From assembly GCA_947095585.1 (NCBI GenBank), contig OX352764.1, positions 7,177,001 to 7,241,000 of the forward strand: a stretch of DNA of 64,000 bases. The letters are read 5' to 3'. Below the pieces are notes generated by a model that saw only the letters and a program-made list of their open reading frames with translations, did not search any database and had not been told where the DNA came from. The translations under genes were made by a program, and so were the position numbers. This DNA comes from Nephrocerus scutellatus (Eukaryota > Arthropoda > Insecta > Diptera > Pipunculidae). Below, piece by piece: positions 45,191 through 56,444 of this stretch. Position 1 is the first letter of the stretch, and every line of letters begins with the position of its first letter.

Positions 45191-47284
45191 AAGATCGTTA
45201 GCACTATAATTGAAGTGTAACTAAACCTGTCACACTATTGAATATGTTACCCTATATAAAGGTGTCCTGATGCAAATAAAACAAGTTGAGTGTTAATGAC
45301 CTTTATCTCGCTACGAGCTTTGGGCAAATAAAAGAAGTGATTGACTACAAGATATCATCCGCGACACGATGATGAAGTCAGTGATGAGTATGCACGATAG
45401 CAAGAGCAGCAAGTAATGCAACAAGAACAACAAAACGAAACAATCAAATTGCAAATTTGTAGGTTCTTAGCCGCCATTTTCCCCTTTTTATTATTATCAT
45501 TCAATGTAAGGCGACAGCAATCTATCCTTAGGCTCTATCGTACCAAAATTTCGTTACTTTCTTTTGGAACTTTATGCTACCAGTGCCTTCTTTTTACTGC
45601 TTGCTTGCTTGCTAATGTAGCAATATTAGAGTAATCCCTAAAAAATAAAAAGTTATTTCTTCTATTGTCAAGAGCTTAAGCAAGTAAAATTACAGTTGGA
45701 ATTGATGGTACTCACCCGCTTGACAAGATTTCATCGGTCGGTCATTGCTATTGCGGAAACTTGGGCATCCTGCCAGATTTTCAGGGAATGCAATGACACT
45801 CTTTGGTTCCTGGATTATTAGAGTTGTGCGGTTAGGTGAATAAAGGTAGCTTTGTGTTGTTGTAGAGGATTATGAAGCAGTGTAATGAACTCATTCTGGC
45901 GGAACTGCACTCGGACTACCGACTGCACTTTAAAGGGCTTTTTGTGTATGTTTGGCAAAATAATTAAAGATCGAAAATGCATTCGAATTTGCTTTGATTA
46001 TCGTAAGTGGTTTCAGTTTCATTTGCCTCAATTAACTTACTTGCGGTATTGTCAGTTTGTGTCATCGCTACGCTTCCGCACTATCGAACCCGTCAACTGA
46101 TTGCCATAAATTATTATGCGTCCCCCCGCGGCATTTGCAAAATTTAAATACAACTCTGCTCCATTGCACATCTAGGTCAATTAGCAGAGTCAATCGCCCG
46201 TATAACTTACGCGAAAACTATAGGTTTTGATAAAGTTCCCGCGATGCGGCGACTCTTCAACCTCCTTCAATCAGAAGAACATAAATATACAATTGGAGCG
46301 CGATTGGTGAGGCATCGTCCGACTTGGACACTCATCGATTGTCAATGGAAAGATTTATATAGCGAATAGAGCTGTTGTGACAACATCATGCAGTTTCCAC
46401 TTCGCACCCATATACCCTTCCCGATCACACAAAGCATTCAAAGGAATAAATTACAATTACAAATCTGTAAGCGGTAATGGCAATATGGCCATTCATGAGG
46501 AAGTCATTAATCAGTGCATTAAGGTTTATTCGATGAGCGGACAGACACGGACGGCACGGACGAACGCGTGTTTATAATCCAAACATGGAAGAGTTGTGTA
46601 AAAGTGTGGACGAAGAATCTTTTCAGCAGCAGCCAAATGCCTGCTGACTTAAGGGTAAAGTGATCCCTGAGACAGCGAACTGAACCTCTGAGTGTAGAGC
46701 ATGATGATTTATTTATCTCACGGACAGCAGGCTAACAGGAATGGAAACACGAAAAGAGATGTACCTAGTCGTGGTCTGCCAATTGAGATGCCATGAAAGT
46801 GTTAATGCATGTGGTGGTTGCTTCATTATTGCGCATCAGTCATTCTTGTTCCATGAAAGCGTGCCGTATCTTATCGTCTGTGCAATGACATCTCCTTTCG
46901 AAGGAATGAAAATAATCTGTGTTTTGATTAAGACGTTGACATAGAGGCGGATTACCAATTTATTATAACGAATCCTAAGCCAGTCTTGAATAGCCGAAGA
47001 AAAACGTTTAAAGACACAGACCGAAAGAGAGAGAGAGAAATGGAGAAGAAACCCAAACCCAGTCTTAACACTTTTCGAAATACAATGTCTATGGTCTGCC
47101 GTTCTCCTTCTGTGTGCTTAGTCGGTGCCAATTTCTTGCCTCACTTCTGATAGCCAACTGGCAGTTCAATTAAGTATCAGTTGTTTGGCCAGGCAGAAGC
47201 TGCTCATAATGTACGATAGTCTTCCAGTCTCAGCAGTCTACGTTATTCTGATTGGTACGTAGTACCATAGAAAGGTTATAGGAA
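45191..47284. other. Non-coding; isolated TATA-like box
   Basis: A TATATAAA motif (45253-45260) lies in CCCTATATAAAGG, with AATAAA motifs downstream (near 45276 and 45328). That arrangement could be a promoter or part of a solo LTR, but I could not find LTR ends or a primer-binding site. Frames at 45416-46944 are unassigned. Confidence 0.35.
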
Positions 47285-47400
47285 GATTAGAAGATAAGAG
47301 GAAGATTACCGAAAGATAATAATAATAAAAAAATGGGAAGATTAGAGGAAGATTATGCGGATATTATATAAAGATAATATAGGAAGACTATAGAAAAATT
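47285..47400 (+). repeat. GGAAGATTA-type short tandem
   Basis: Units such as GGAAGATTAGAAGAT, GGAAGATTACCGA and GGAAGATTATGC repeat for ~110 bp immediately before the SINE head. Confidence 0.6.
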
Positions 47401-47565
47401 GTGGGCGCCGTGGCTCAGTGGATAAGTGCATGGACTTCTGAGCAGGAGGTTCGTGGTTCGAATCCCAGTAACACCAAAAAGTATTTTTCCCGGTCCTTGT
47501 CACGAAAAGCATCTTAAATGCAGGAATTAAACCACAAAATCCAAGCGGCAGGTGTATACGACAAT
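47401..47565 (+). mobile_element. tRNA-derived SINE, copy 4
   Basis: Intact A box (TGGCTCAGTGG, 47411-47421) and B box (GGTTCGAATCC, 47455-47465), followed by CAGTAACACC and AAAAAGTATTTTTCCCGG. Beyond that point the body departs from copies 1 and 2, sharing only TCACGAAAAGC. The LINE tail that begins within 20 bp may be part of the composite. Confidence 0.75.
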
Positions 47566-47582
47566 AGTTATACCAGTACCTA

Positions 47583-47759
47583 GATATGGATCCACAAGGA
47601 AGCCGTCGGGTTGGCCGTCCTAGCAAGACATGGAAAAGGACAATAGAAGAGAAAGCAAGATCCCAGGCGACCGAGTGGCGTCTCTTGAAACCTCAGGCGT
47701 TAAATCGAGTTCGCTGGCGGGGGTTTATAGAAGAAGTCCTATGCTCCCCCGCGGAGTAA
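47583..47759 (+). pseudogene. C-terminal tail of an RTE-like LINE
   Basis: A single frame with a natural stop at 47757-47759 reads SRRVGRPSKTWKRTIEEKAR, then LNRVRWRGFIEEVLCS. This is the conserved end of RTE-like ORF2 (GRPxxTWRRTxExE ... AQNRVxWRxFVExLCS). Upstream ORF2 is missing, as expected of a severely 5-prime-truncated insertion. It follows the SINE in the same orientation. Confidence 0.7.
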
Positions 47760-49701
47760 AGGAAACAAAGAAGACAAGAAGAAGAAGATATGGATCTGAG
47801 ATGCGGCACGCAGGCCGCAAAAATCCAATTAGTCACCACGGTAATTCCAATTCTTAGATCATCCAAGATAATAAAGGTAACTAAGTCTGACGTAGAAATA
47901 AATTTTCCTTCCTAATCCGACGATAAAAATTGCCCATTTATCGACGTGACATTGAAAGGTTTATTACAGCAGTGTAGACGGATTATATATTCCTCGGCAT
48001 CCAGATGGCCGCGGGTAACCTTCAATAAAGCAATTCACTTTAAATCACCGCATGGCAATCAATTAATTGCGGTCATACGTTTTTAAGGTCTTTAGCATGG
48101 AGTTTTTGGTAGTACACAGATTTAACCCTTTTTTGTGGAATTTTTCCTCGTTTCGGATTGATGGTGTTCCTGATACTAACCAGCAGTTTGCTTGTCTGTG
48201 GTGGAGTGGCGATCACGCACAGCATTCAACTTCAACTAAAAAGGATACGAAACGCAGATTTTTGCTATGGCGCTGATGAAGAGCTTGAATGGCACGGAGC
48301 CGTGCCGCAAATAGATTTTAGATTCGTTTAATACTCGCCCGTCCTAGGAGCAGCTCTCAAATACCACAAATCTAAATTTCAATGTACGTCAGTATGCAAA
48401 GGGAATTCGTAATGAGGATAATAACCAGGAGCATACTATGCGGTGGGCTCGTCTCATTCAATCTTCGCTTGCAATCGCATTTTAGTCGTTACATTCTTCA
48501 TGGCATCCTTACGTTAGACACGAAGAAGCAGCAGCTGGATGTGCTGCGTATAGTAAATGCGGTATTCGAAACAGCAAATACTTGGCGGACGGTAAAATAC
48601 GCTTTTTGCGATGCTGATGGTCGGCGGTCGTCCAGGAGATGTGGTGTGTGTGTGTTCTATGTCGTCGTCTTATCCTTGGACCCATTATATATTTGCAGGA
48701 CATAATTTCTTTCTGCATTTTCTTGTCAGTTGTGCGACGGTAAAGGAGTTGATGGCGGCTTTATCTCATTTGTTTTGGGAAGACCGATACCGAAGAAGTA
48801 TAAATTGCTTCTGTACGCGTTTCAATTGAGAATGTGAGGAGGATGCATGCGGCACAAGCAAACACCAATCGTACACGGTGATGACAAAGGCAGTCCATGC
48901 TGCACTCATGTACTTGGCAGCTGACATACATCAACGCGGTGGCGAATGTCTTGCATGATGTAATGTGCTTCAAAGTAGGTGTGCATTGAGGGAGTAGGAA
49001 TCACCGGCGACGATTCTAATTGGGAAAAACTAAATAAACACTTTTTTTAGTTCTTTGTTTGATTTGACTTAATGCAGAAATACCACTTTTTCTTAAAAGA
49101 GTAGTTACCTCCTCAGTCAAGTGTACAGTATTTTGTGTCCCATAGAATATTTATTCTTCCTTTCGACAAATAGCGGTGATTTTTCTACTCAAGGATGATA
49201 CAAATCTACAATGAATTTGTCAAAAACATAAAACCAACGAAAAGGACGAACAAATTTCACATTCCAACTAACATTAATTTTATGCCGTCTTTCTGAACCC
49301 GTCTTCTAACTCGGTCGTAGATATAGTTTTTATTTTTACAGAAATTCGTACGAACTTTTCAAGAATTTACAAAATATTTGAATGTACGAGTAATTTGTAA
49401 TGTAACGTAACAGTAAGCAAGCATTCATTTTTATTTGTCAACTACAACCCATTTAGTGTTTTCTTTGAATACCAAACAGAAAGTGGAAAACACGATCTTT
49501 TGAATGCCCGATACCCATTAAAACGGCGGGTGTGACGGTAGGAGAACAATATCGTGTTCCAAAAGTTGCAACATCGTTTCAGCAAAACTTAATCTCCGTA
49601 CGAAATTATTAGGCTACAGCTTTTGAAACTACATAATTTTTAGGGATGGTAGTGTAGGTCCAAGTGCAAAATCCTATGTTTGCAATCATCAGAGCTAGAT
49701 A
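47760..49701. other. Non-coding, no gene supported
   Basis: Frames on both strands at 48382-48973 are unassigned; nothing else seen. Confidence 0.4.
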
Positions 49702-51096
49702 GTGCTGCCAAACCAAACTCATAAACGACCCCAAGTCTTTTTTCAATTCGTCAACTATAAAATGAAGTCTGATGGCTACCCTCCATCACTCTCTTACAAA
49801 AATACATTATCAACCGATCAAAACAATCGCGCGTACCGGACCCCTCTTATTTCAATTACCTACTTAACTTCTCCAATGGCTCCAATTCTCTCTAAAACTG
49901 TTGACCATACTGTTATCGAAAATAAGTTACAAAAACTTAATGATGGATTCTCAACCGGCCCAGAAGGCCTTCCCGCCATATTTCTCAAAAAATGTTCTTC
50001 CAGCCTCTCCCATCCCTTTCTAACCTCTTTTTCCTATCCCTTTCACGAGGAGAATTTCCTCAGGTTTGGAAGACCTCTTTCATAACCCCAATACACAAAA
50101 AAAAACATCAAAGAATGATGTAACTAATTATCGGCCCATTGCTAAACTTTCCCATACACACAAACTCTTCGAAAGTATTTGATACTTAGCCCTTAAGCTT
50201 CCACTGCAAGTCTCTTATTTCTCCGAACCAACATGGCTTTCTGAAAGATAGATCAATCAACACTTATCTTGTTGAATTTACCTTCTCCGCCCTTTCAGCC
50301 TTAGAGAGTGGCAACGAAGTCGACGTTGTTGCAACTGATTTCAGTAAGGCTTTTGATAAGATATCTCATCAACTAATCCTCTTTAAATTGTCTGCCCTCG
50401 GCTTTCAACCCATATTGGTTAAATGGATATCTTCTTATCTGGAAAACGGAAACGTTCGCTTCAGGCCCGTCCTATCGTCCACATTCTTGGCAACCTCTGG
50501 TGTCCCACAAGGCATCCATCTAGGCCCCCTTCTCTTCATTCTAACTATAAATGATCTTGACTCCGCCCTCTCAATTTACGCTGACGATACCATATTTTGC
50601 AAAACCATTTCTTCCCCACAAGACTCCTATCTCCTTCACAAGACTTAGACAATTTTTCGACCTGGTGGTATGAAAATTGCTTAGATCTCAATATCTCCGA
50701 TTGCCAATCTATTACCCTATCTCGTAAGTACAGCAAGCCCTCTACCAGACATTACCATCTCCACTGCAATCTTTTCGTGACATTGGCATATTGTGTAACT
50801 CGGAACTAATTTTCCGTTCTCATGTTGATGTAATAATTCTTAAAGCCAACTTATCACTTGACTCAAACGGTGGTCCAAAGAATTTTCCAACCCATACGTG
50901 ACCAGATCCCTCTACATTACTTTTGTTCGTCCCTTCTTGAAGTACGCTAGTCAAGCGTGGTCCCCATATAATCAAGTTCGTGTGTCCAGAATCAAGAGCA
51001 TCCAACGCCGATTTTTCCGATTTGCTCTTCGAGGTCTACCTATTGACAAGACCGCCCCAACCTCATAAACTTGAAAACCCTCGAAGAATGCAGAGA
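49702..51096 (+). pseudogene. Jockey-like LINE reverse transcriptase, decayed
   Basis: The plus strand carries FFQFVNYKMKSDGYPPSLSY, GPEGLPAIFLKKCSS, FEEN-type linker, NYRPIAKLSHTHKLFES-like text in a shifted frame (~50130-50180), and NQHGFLKDRSINTYLVEFTF (~50230). Motif A is ATDFSKAFDKISHQLILFKL, followed by LVKWISSYLENGNV, motif B SGVPQGIHLGPLLFILTIND and the catalytic YADD (50577-50588). Downstream it reads NCLDLNISDCQSITLSRKYS and RRFFRFALRGLPID, then LKTLEECRDI. There are multiple frameshifts and a stop in motif 1. It ends abruptly at about 51096, where the mariner fragment begins. Confidence 0.85.
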
Positions 51097-51545
51097 CATA
51101 GTGCGTCACCCATCTTGCGGAAAGCTTTTTCATGTCCAAATATTTATGTAAAATTGAAATCACTGAGCCATGTGATAAGCCTCTTCAAGCTCGCGCACTT
51201 TCACTCGCCGATCATCCATTATCAAACCATGGATTTTGTAGATCATTTCTGGTGTGGAGACCTCAATTGGGCGACCAGCGATAGTGAAGAGTCCCCATAA
51301 TATTTGTCAAGCTTTTGTTTGGTTTGTGCGATTGTTTTTTTCCGCAAAAAATAGTGTTTAATGAGCACTCGAAATTCACTTTTTTTTTCATTTTAACGAA
51401 AAAAACTCGTAGGCGTCTATATAAAATGGCTGCCGCAACAAAACTATTTGACAGCTCTGTCTGAAAGTTTTGGGTGCGTTCTTTTGAAAGATGATTCTTG
51501 ACAAAAAAAAAATGATAAGTTCAAGGTGACACGACACAATTTGTG
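51097..51545 (-). pseudogene. Mariner transposase, N-terminal remnant with 5-prime region
   Basis: The minus strand reads EFRVLIKHYFLRKKTIAQTK, QKLDKYYGDSSLS, then, after a deletion and a frameshift, GRPIEVSTPEMIYKIHGLIM, DDRRVKVRELEEAYHMAQ, then ISILHKYLDMKKLSARWVTH (51097-51160). These are the two helix-turn-helix DNA-binding motifs and the ARW linker of a DD34D mariner transposase. About 25 residues between YGDSS and GRP are missing, and the whole catalytic domain is absent. The 3-prime break coincides with the end of the jockey remnant. Upstream sequence to about 51545 would hold the terminal repeat. Confidence 0.85.
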
Positions 51546-52611
51546 TTAATTTTCAGGGGCTTATTGACCACCCTCGTATTTTTAAACTTCTTTTGCTTCG
51601 GGTTACTGATGAATTTCACACCACGCCACTGTATAAACCCATTTAGAGATATATCCCATCACGACGAACGCGAATGGCCAAATAATTGCCGGATGTACGA
51701 GTATTTGATCCGCATAAGTAATAATTTGCATTCACTTCATAACATTTCTCGCTGAAGAGCAAGAAATTCTATAGTGTGGCTTTGGAAAAATTAGCATCCA
51801 CGTTATAACATATCAGCCCATTTGGGTGTAACCATCCTCATCCATCGCTCGCCATGTGCCCGGTATGTTAATGAATGTAAGGAGTAATGCAGTAGAATTT
51901 CTCACTGCTCTGAAGAACGTAGCTGAGTGGTTGTTGCTGTTATTCTCGCTATCTGAAGTATAATTATTTTTTCACCCTTGAAGATCCCCTCTAATGACGT
52001 AGAGCGTCACTTCAGTTTTCGGCTTCTTTCTTTGATATTCCGTTGATGCACGCGGTACCGGCCAGAACATCGCATTGAAACACACTGCCACCACCCTCTT
52101 GGAACTTTCCATTTCCACTCAATCGCTTCGGCTAATCGTTCATAGATTCTAATTATAAACTTTTGAACCATAACCATAATAAGTGATCGGAAACACAATA
52201 AATATTTCAGAAGATCAATTCGTACTGAAATGTACATCGTTGATTCGAACGGAGATGAATGGAGACGAATTTATTTCCCAATAAATTCCTCTGCGCAGAC
52301 TAACGTGGATGAAGATTAATTCATTGCCATTTTACTCTGATTGTAATAAAACAATAATTCATCTTAGCTGTACATTCAATAAATAACAATGAGTTCATTT
52401 TACTATTTATTCATCTCGATTAAATATAGAACGATAGATTTCAATAAAATTTATTTTATGTTATTGGAAGTATCCATGCTCTGATTGTAAAACTGCTGAT
52501 GATAAGCTTGCTCTCAATAAAGTTGAATGAATTCATCAAATTCTTTATAGGCAAGTGTTTGTAGATTTACGCTGACTGACTCATTGTCAGTCATTGGAAT
52601 ATATGGCTGAC
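51546..52611. other. Non-coding, no gene supported
   Basis: No coding or repeat signal beyond the LINE 3-prime flank at its right end. Confidence 0.4.
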
Positions 52612-53800
52612 CTAAAAATAAATGTTTATTGGCAGAGCATTCCACATACGTGTTGTACGGCTGAAGAACGAATCTCTGAACTTAACTGTACGTCCTAATA
52701 TGGGCTTGAGGGTACACTGATGAGCATTTAGAGCGCCACGAGTATTGCGGTTGAATTCAAGGAGAGGTGGCATACAGCTGGATATTTCTCTTGAGCACCG
52801 CTGGTGGAAGAAGCGATAAAGCAGTGACAATCAGGAAACGTTCCTGCGGTGTTCAAGCGAATCTATTGATTTCGCAATGTTTTCGTCACCGATAAGTCTT
52901 ATCGCACGGTTCTGTATTCTGGTAAGCAGATGCAAGGTGGTCTTAGATGCACCTGACCATACATGACAGTTATACCAAAGTTTGGGGGCAAATGAATGCA
53001 TTGTAGATAGTAGCCAGATCAGAAGAACTGAAATATTTCTTGCATCATTTTTGCGACGTTGAATATGTGGTAATTCAAACGAAGCTTGTCGTTAACGCAC
53101 ATATCGAGAATTGCGAGGTTTTCAGTTTCCTTGATGCAAGTGCCATTCATGAATAGTGGCATGGGAATAAGGATCCGCTTAGATGAGAGGAGACACCATT
53201 GGATTTTGAAAGGGTTAAATTCTACTCGATTGTTTTCTCCCCATTTTATTATGCTGTCTAGGTCAGAAATCAGAATTTAACGTGCTTAACATACGTAGTT
53301 GTTTGAGTTCCACGTGAGAAGTGGAGAGACGTTCCGCAAACTTATATGAGAAGCTGAGAGTGCTGTCGTCAGCGAAAGAGTGAATTTGATTAGAAGTCAC
53401 AGAAAATAGATCATTAATAAAAATGAGAAAGAGTGTCGGGGACAGAACAGAGCCCTGGGGAACACCAGCATTTATGTCGTGTATTTCAGACTTGAAACCG
53501 TCCAAAACAACTTGAATTGAACTGTCCAAAACTTTTTCATCGACTCCATAAGCACGCACTTTGGACAAAAGAGCTTGATGGAAAACTCGTGTCACCTTAG
53601 AAATATCGAGAGCAAAAGCTTTGCTTTTTCTTAATTGATGCAAAGACCCGTTCCACTGTTCGGTGAGATATACCATCAAATCACAAGTAGAACGTAGGCC
53701 ACGAAATTCGTACTGCCGGTCACTAAGAATTTCGTTGGCTTCAAGATATTTCATGAGCTCGAAATTGATCAGCGTTTCCATGACCTAACTTTTGGCAGTT
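52612..53800 (-). pseudogene. CR1-like LINE: RT palm and C-terminus
   Basis: From 53781 down: [60 protein letters not shown] (motif A Asp in LDISK), [20 protein letters not shown] (motif B), then [14 protein letters not shown] (FADD in place of YADD, normal for this family). After a damaged ~330-bp stretch it resumes RIQNRAIRLIGDENIAKSID, SLEHRRNVS-stop, SLLYRFFHQRCSREISS and VKFRDSFFSRTTRMWNALPI. The canonical AFDRVWH after LDISK is changed to VTRVFHQ and stops interrupt it, so it is dead. The clade name (CR1-like against Kiri-like) is tentative. Confidence 0.8.
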
Positions 53801-56252
53801 TCTGCACTGCGTAATGCCTGCCGGTTTAAATTTTTCCCAATGTACCAACTGGTTCATCAGGAGGGTTTTTTCCCCATTTTATAGGGCTGAACGATCTGGT
53901 GCGGGATCTGTATAAGATGTGCTCGTGTTGAGCGCTCGATGCTGACTGAACTTATTATTGTTATTCTCTTACTTATTATACAAGTTATCATATTCGAAGT
54001 TTCGTTGTCACATTCAAAAACATATCGTCACCGGAATGAAAAGTCATAACTGTTAATGCGTGTACTGGAATCATACGGGTTAAAATGGGTTAAGCGGATG
54101 ACGCGACCCAATAAATTTATTGGCACAACAATGCGCGACAACAATTTTCTTGTACTGGCTCAAGTAGTAAATCGAGCTGTAGCAGAACTCCAAATGAATG
54201 ATTAATTAATTGACAGCATGGTGCTGTTGTATCCCGTATGCTAATTGAGCGAATCAGTCGCGTTCGATCGTTCGATAATTTGTCTTGATTGTTTGGAGTG
54301 AGTGGGGGAATACGAGGCACATCTTAAGGTGCAATACATATCAAATTCACGCATCGAAGGAGGGAGAGTGCGTGAAGTTGGGAAACAAGCCTGTAAATGT
54401 GGTCTGTAATTCATTTGTTGTCATCATTTTACCCGTAATGGCATAAGGGTTGTTGATGTGGTGGAAGGGATATTGTTGTGTGTACGTATTACAACTTCGG
54501 ATGATTACACACCATTGACAATATGTAGTAGACATGGAGGTCGACTGTGCTGATTTCATTATTTGATTATTTACGGATCGACGAATGTTCTGTTAAAGTA
54601 AAGCTGAACCCACATCTTACTGGCATTTGCGATTACGAATTTGACGTACAGACAATTATTCGATTTAGGTGCGCTCATTCTTATAGAAGAACATACAAAT
54701 ACCAGTATAACACAGTTAGCTAGTATGCATTAGTATTTCCCAAAATGTGTACTTCCTCACTGCTTCATCCTGCCCATGTTGAGACTTCCAATTCATTCCA
54801 TTCATTCATTCAATTCAGAAGTGCAACCTATAAATACATCTAAAAAAGGATCTTTAACCAAAGTGAGCACACCACAACATGTCTGCCATCTGTCCAGTTA
54901 CTTAGTCCTTTTGGTTTGAATTACTAATCATCACAACTTACATCTGAGTTGTGCGCAAATAAATTCCTATAGAGGAGAGTCCGGTGACAGAAACTGAAAA
55001 CATTGGGTTAGCAGTTAGGTAGACACAGTTACAGTGTTACCTGAATTTGTACCATCATCTTGTATACATTCAACCGTTATCATTGTCGCATCTTCTACTC
55101 AATCGGAATATCATCAGGAGAACAGGTCTTTGACATTCATAAATTTTGCAGGGATATATAATTTCCGAAAGTTCACTACAACACTATGTTAAGGTACGGT
55201 ACGAGTATAATGCAGCTGCAAGACAAACGGTGATGTCATTGTCCTTAGTGGGAGTAATCACGCAATGCTCGTAATTCCTTAGTGGTTTATTACATGCGCT
55301 GAGGTTGATGTGGATACTGGATAATATCCAATAACAAACTGAATAATATCCTTACAAAGGAGGCGGTGTTGTAGGTGGGTTCCACATGTGTGGTATACAT
55401 TCTCATATATAATGCGCACACCATTTTTAGTTATTATGCTTGAAGCTATAGAGGGAACTAACTTTAGGAGTAACATAGCATATTATTGCGGAATATACAT
55501 TATTAAGGTGATGGGACATAAAGATCCAGTTTTCTGCCACAAATCCAATTGCATCCTGCACCTCGTTTTCCGGAAATGTGCTTTAGTGTTTGTGGAGTAT
55601 TCTCTGTAATGGCCGCTGGAGTTGTAAGTTATTCTGAGACGTTGGAAGACTTGTACTTTCCTCAAACTCAAGCGATGGAAGTTTCTCCTTATCTCGGTTA
55701 GAATATGAAATGTCATTCGCCTTTGGCAAAATCATTTTCCTTACATATGGGACAACCTTATTTTAAGGCAAGAAATTACCCTTTCTTGCATAAGGAATGC
55801 TCAAAAGGTAAGTGTTTACCTGACACAGTGAGCTCAAAGAAAAATCGCACAGTTTCTTATAAAGGATTTTTTAATTGGTACACGTCGATACTATGAATTG
55901 GGCATCTCTGTTATAAGTTTGTGGTGACTTTTGCCAAGGACATCAGTCTTCATCCCTATGAGATATCGTTTTCATCCAAAAACTGAACCCGACCGAACAT
56001 CAGCTGCAATGCAACTGCGGTGCCGATACCGATTTTCATCGCATAATCATTTTCATAATCAATTTCTGGTTTAACGGCTTTGTTAATAAGCAAATAAGCG
56101 ACCTGGAGCTATCCACGAAATGCCATTACATCCTAGGATCATTAACCCGCTCTTCTTCTTCAATGATGCTGGCAAACTATTGAGTTATTGAAGTCAAAGT
56201 TCGGTTACCGTATTATCTCCAGAAATTAATCAGAAGTCAATTGGCAAGTCGG
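53801..56252. other. Non-coding, no gene supported
   Basis: Small frames near 54117-54559 and 55279-55896 are unassigned; no repeats noted. Confidence 0.4.
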
Positions 56253-56444
56253 TTAATTGGTTGTTGGTGAATTATAGGATGATTGATTATAGAATGATTT
56301 TAGGGTTGTAAGATTGTAGGATATTTTTAGGATGAGAGTATTAATAGCGTTCCATTTTGTTTTTGAAATATCGAGTGCAAGAATTTTGCTTTTACCTAAT
56401 TGATAAAAAGAGTACAGCTCCTCCACTGATCGTTCAGATATGCC
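56253..56444 (-). pseudogene. CR1-like RT scrap fused to the RTE-like LINE
   Basis: Continuing in frame from the RTE-like linker, the protein switches at about residue 131 to ERSVEELYSFYQLGKSKILA, then LDISKTKWNAI. The LGKSKxLALDISK block belongs to the CR1-like family at 53.6 kb ([14 protein letters not shown]), not to the RTE-like family, whose next block should resemble WEEEAIPEDW (seen at 20.0 kb). It decays into low-complexity Asn/Leu/Tyr text by 56.3 kb. Confidence 0.6.

Noticed and set aside
47401..47477. A functional tRNA gene
   Set aside because: A and B boxes are present, but the acceptor stem does not pair, and the same head occurs in three other copies with a shared body, so it is a SINE.
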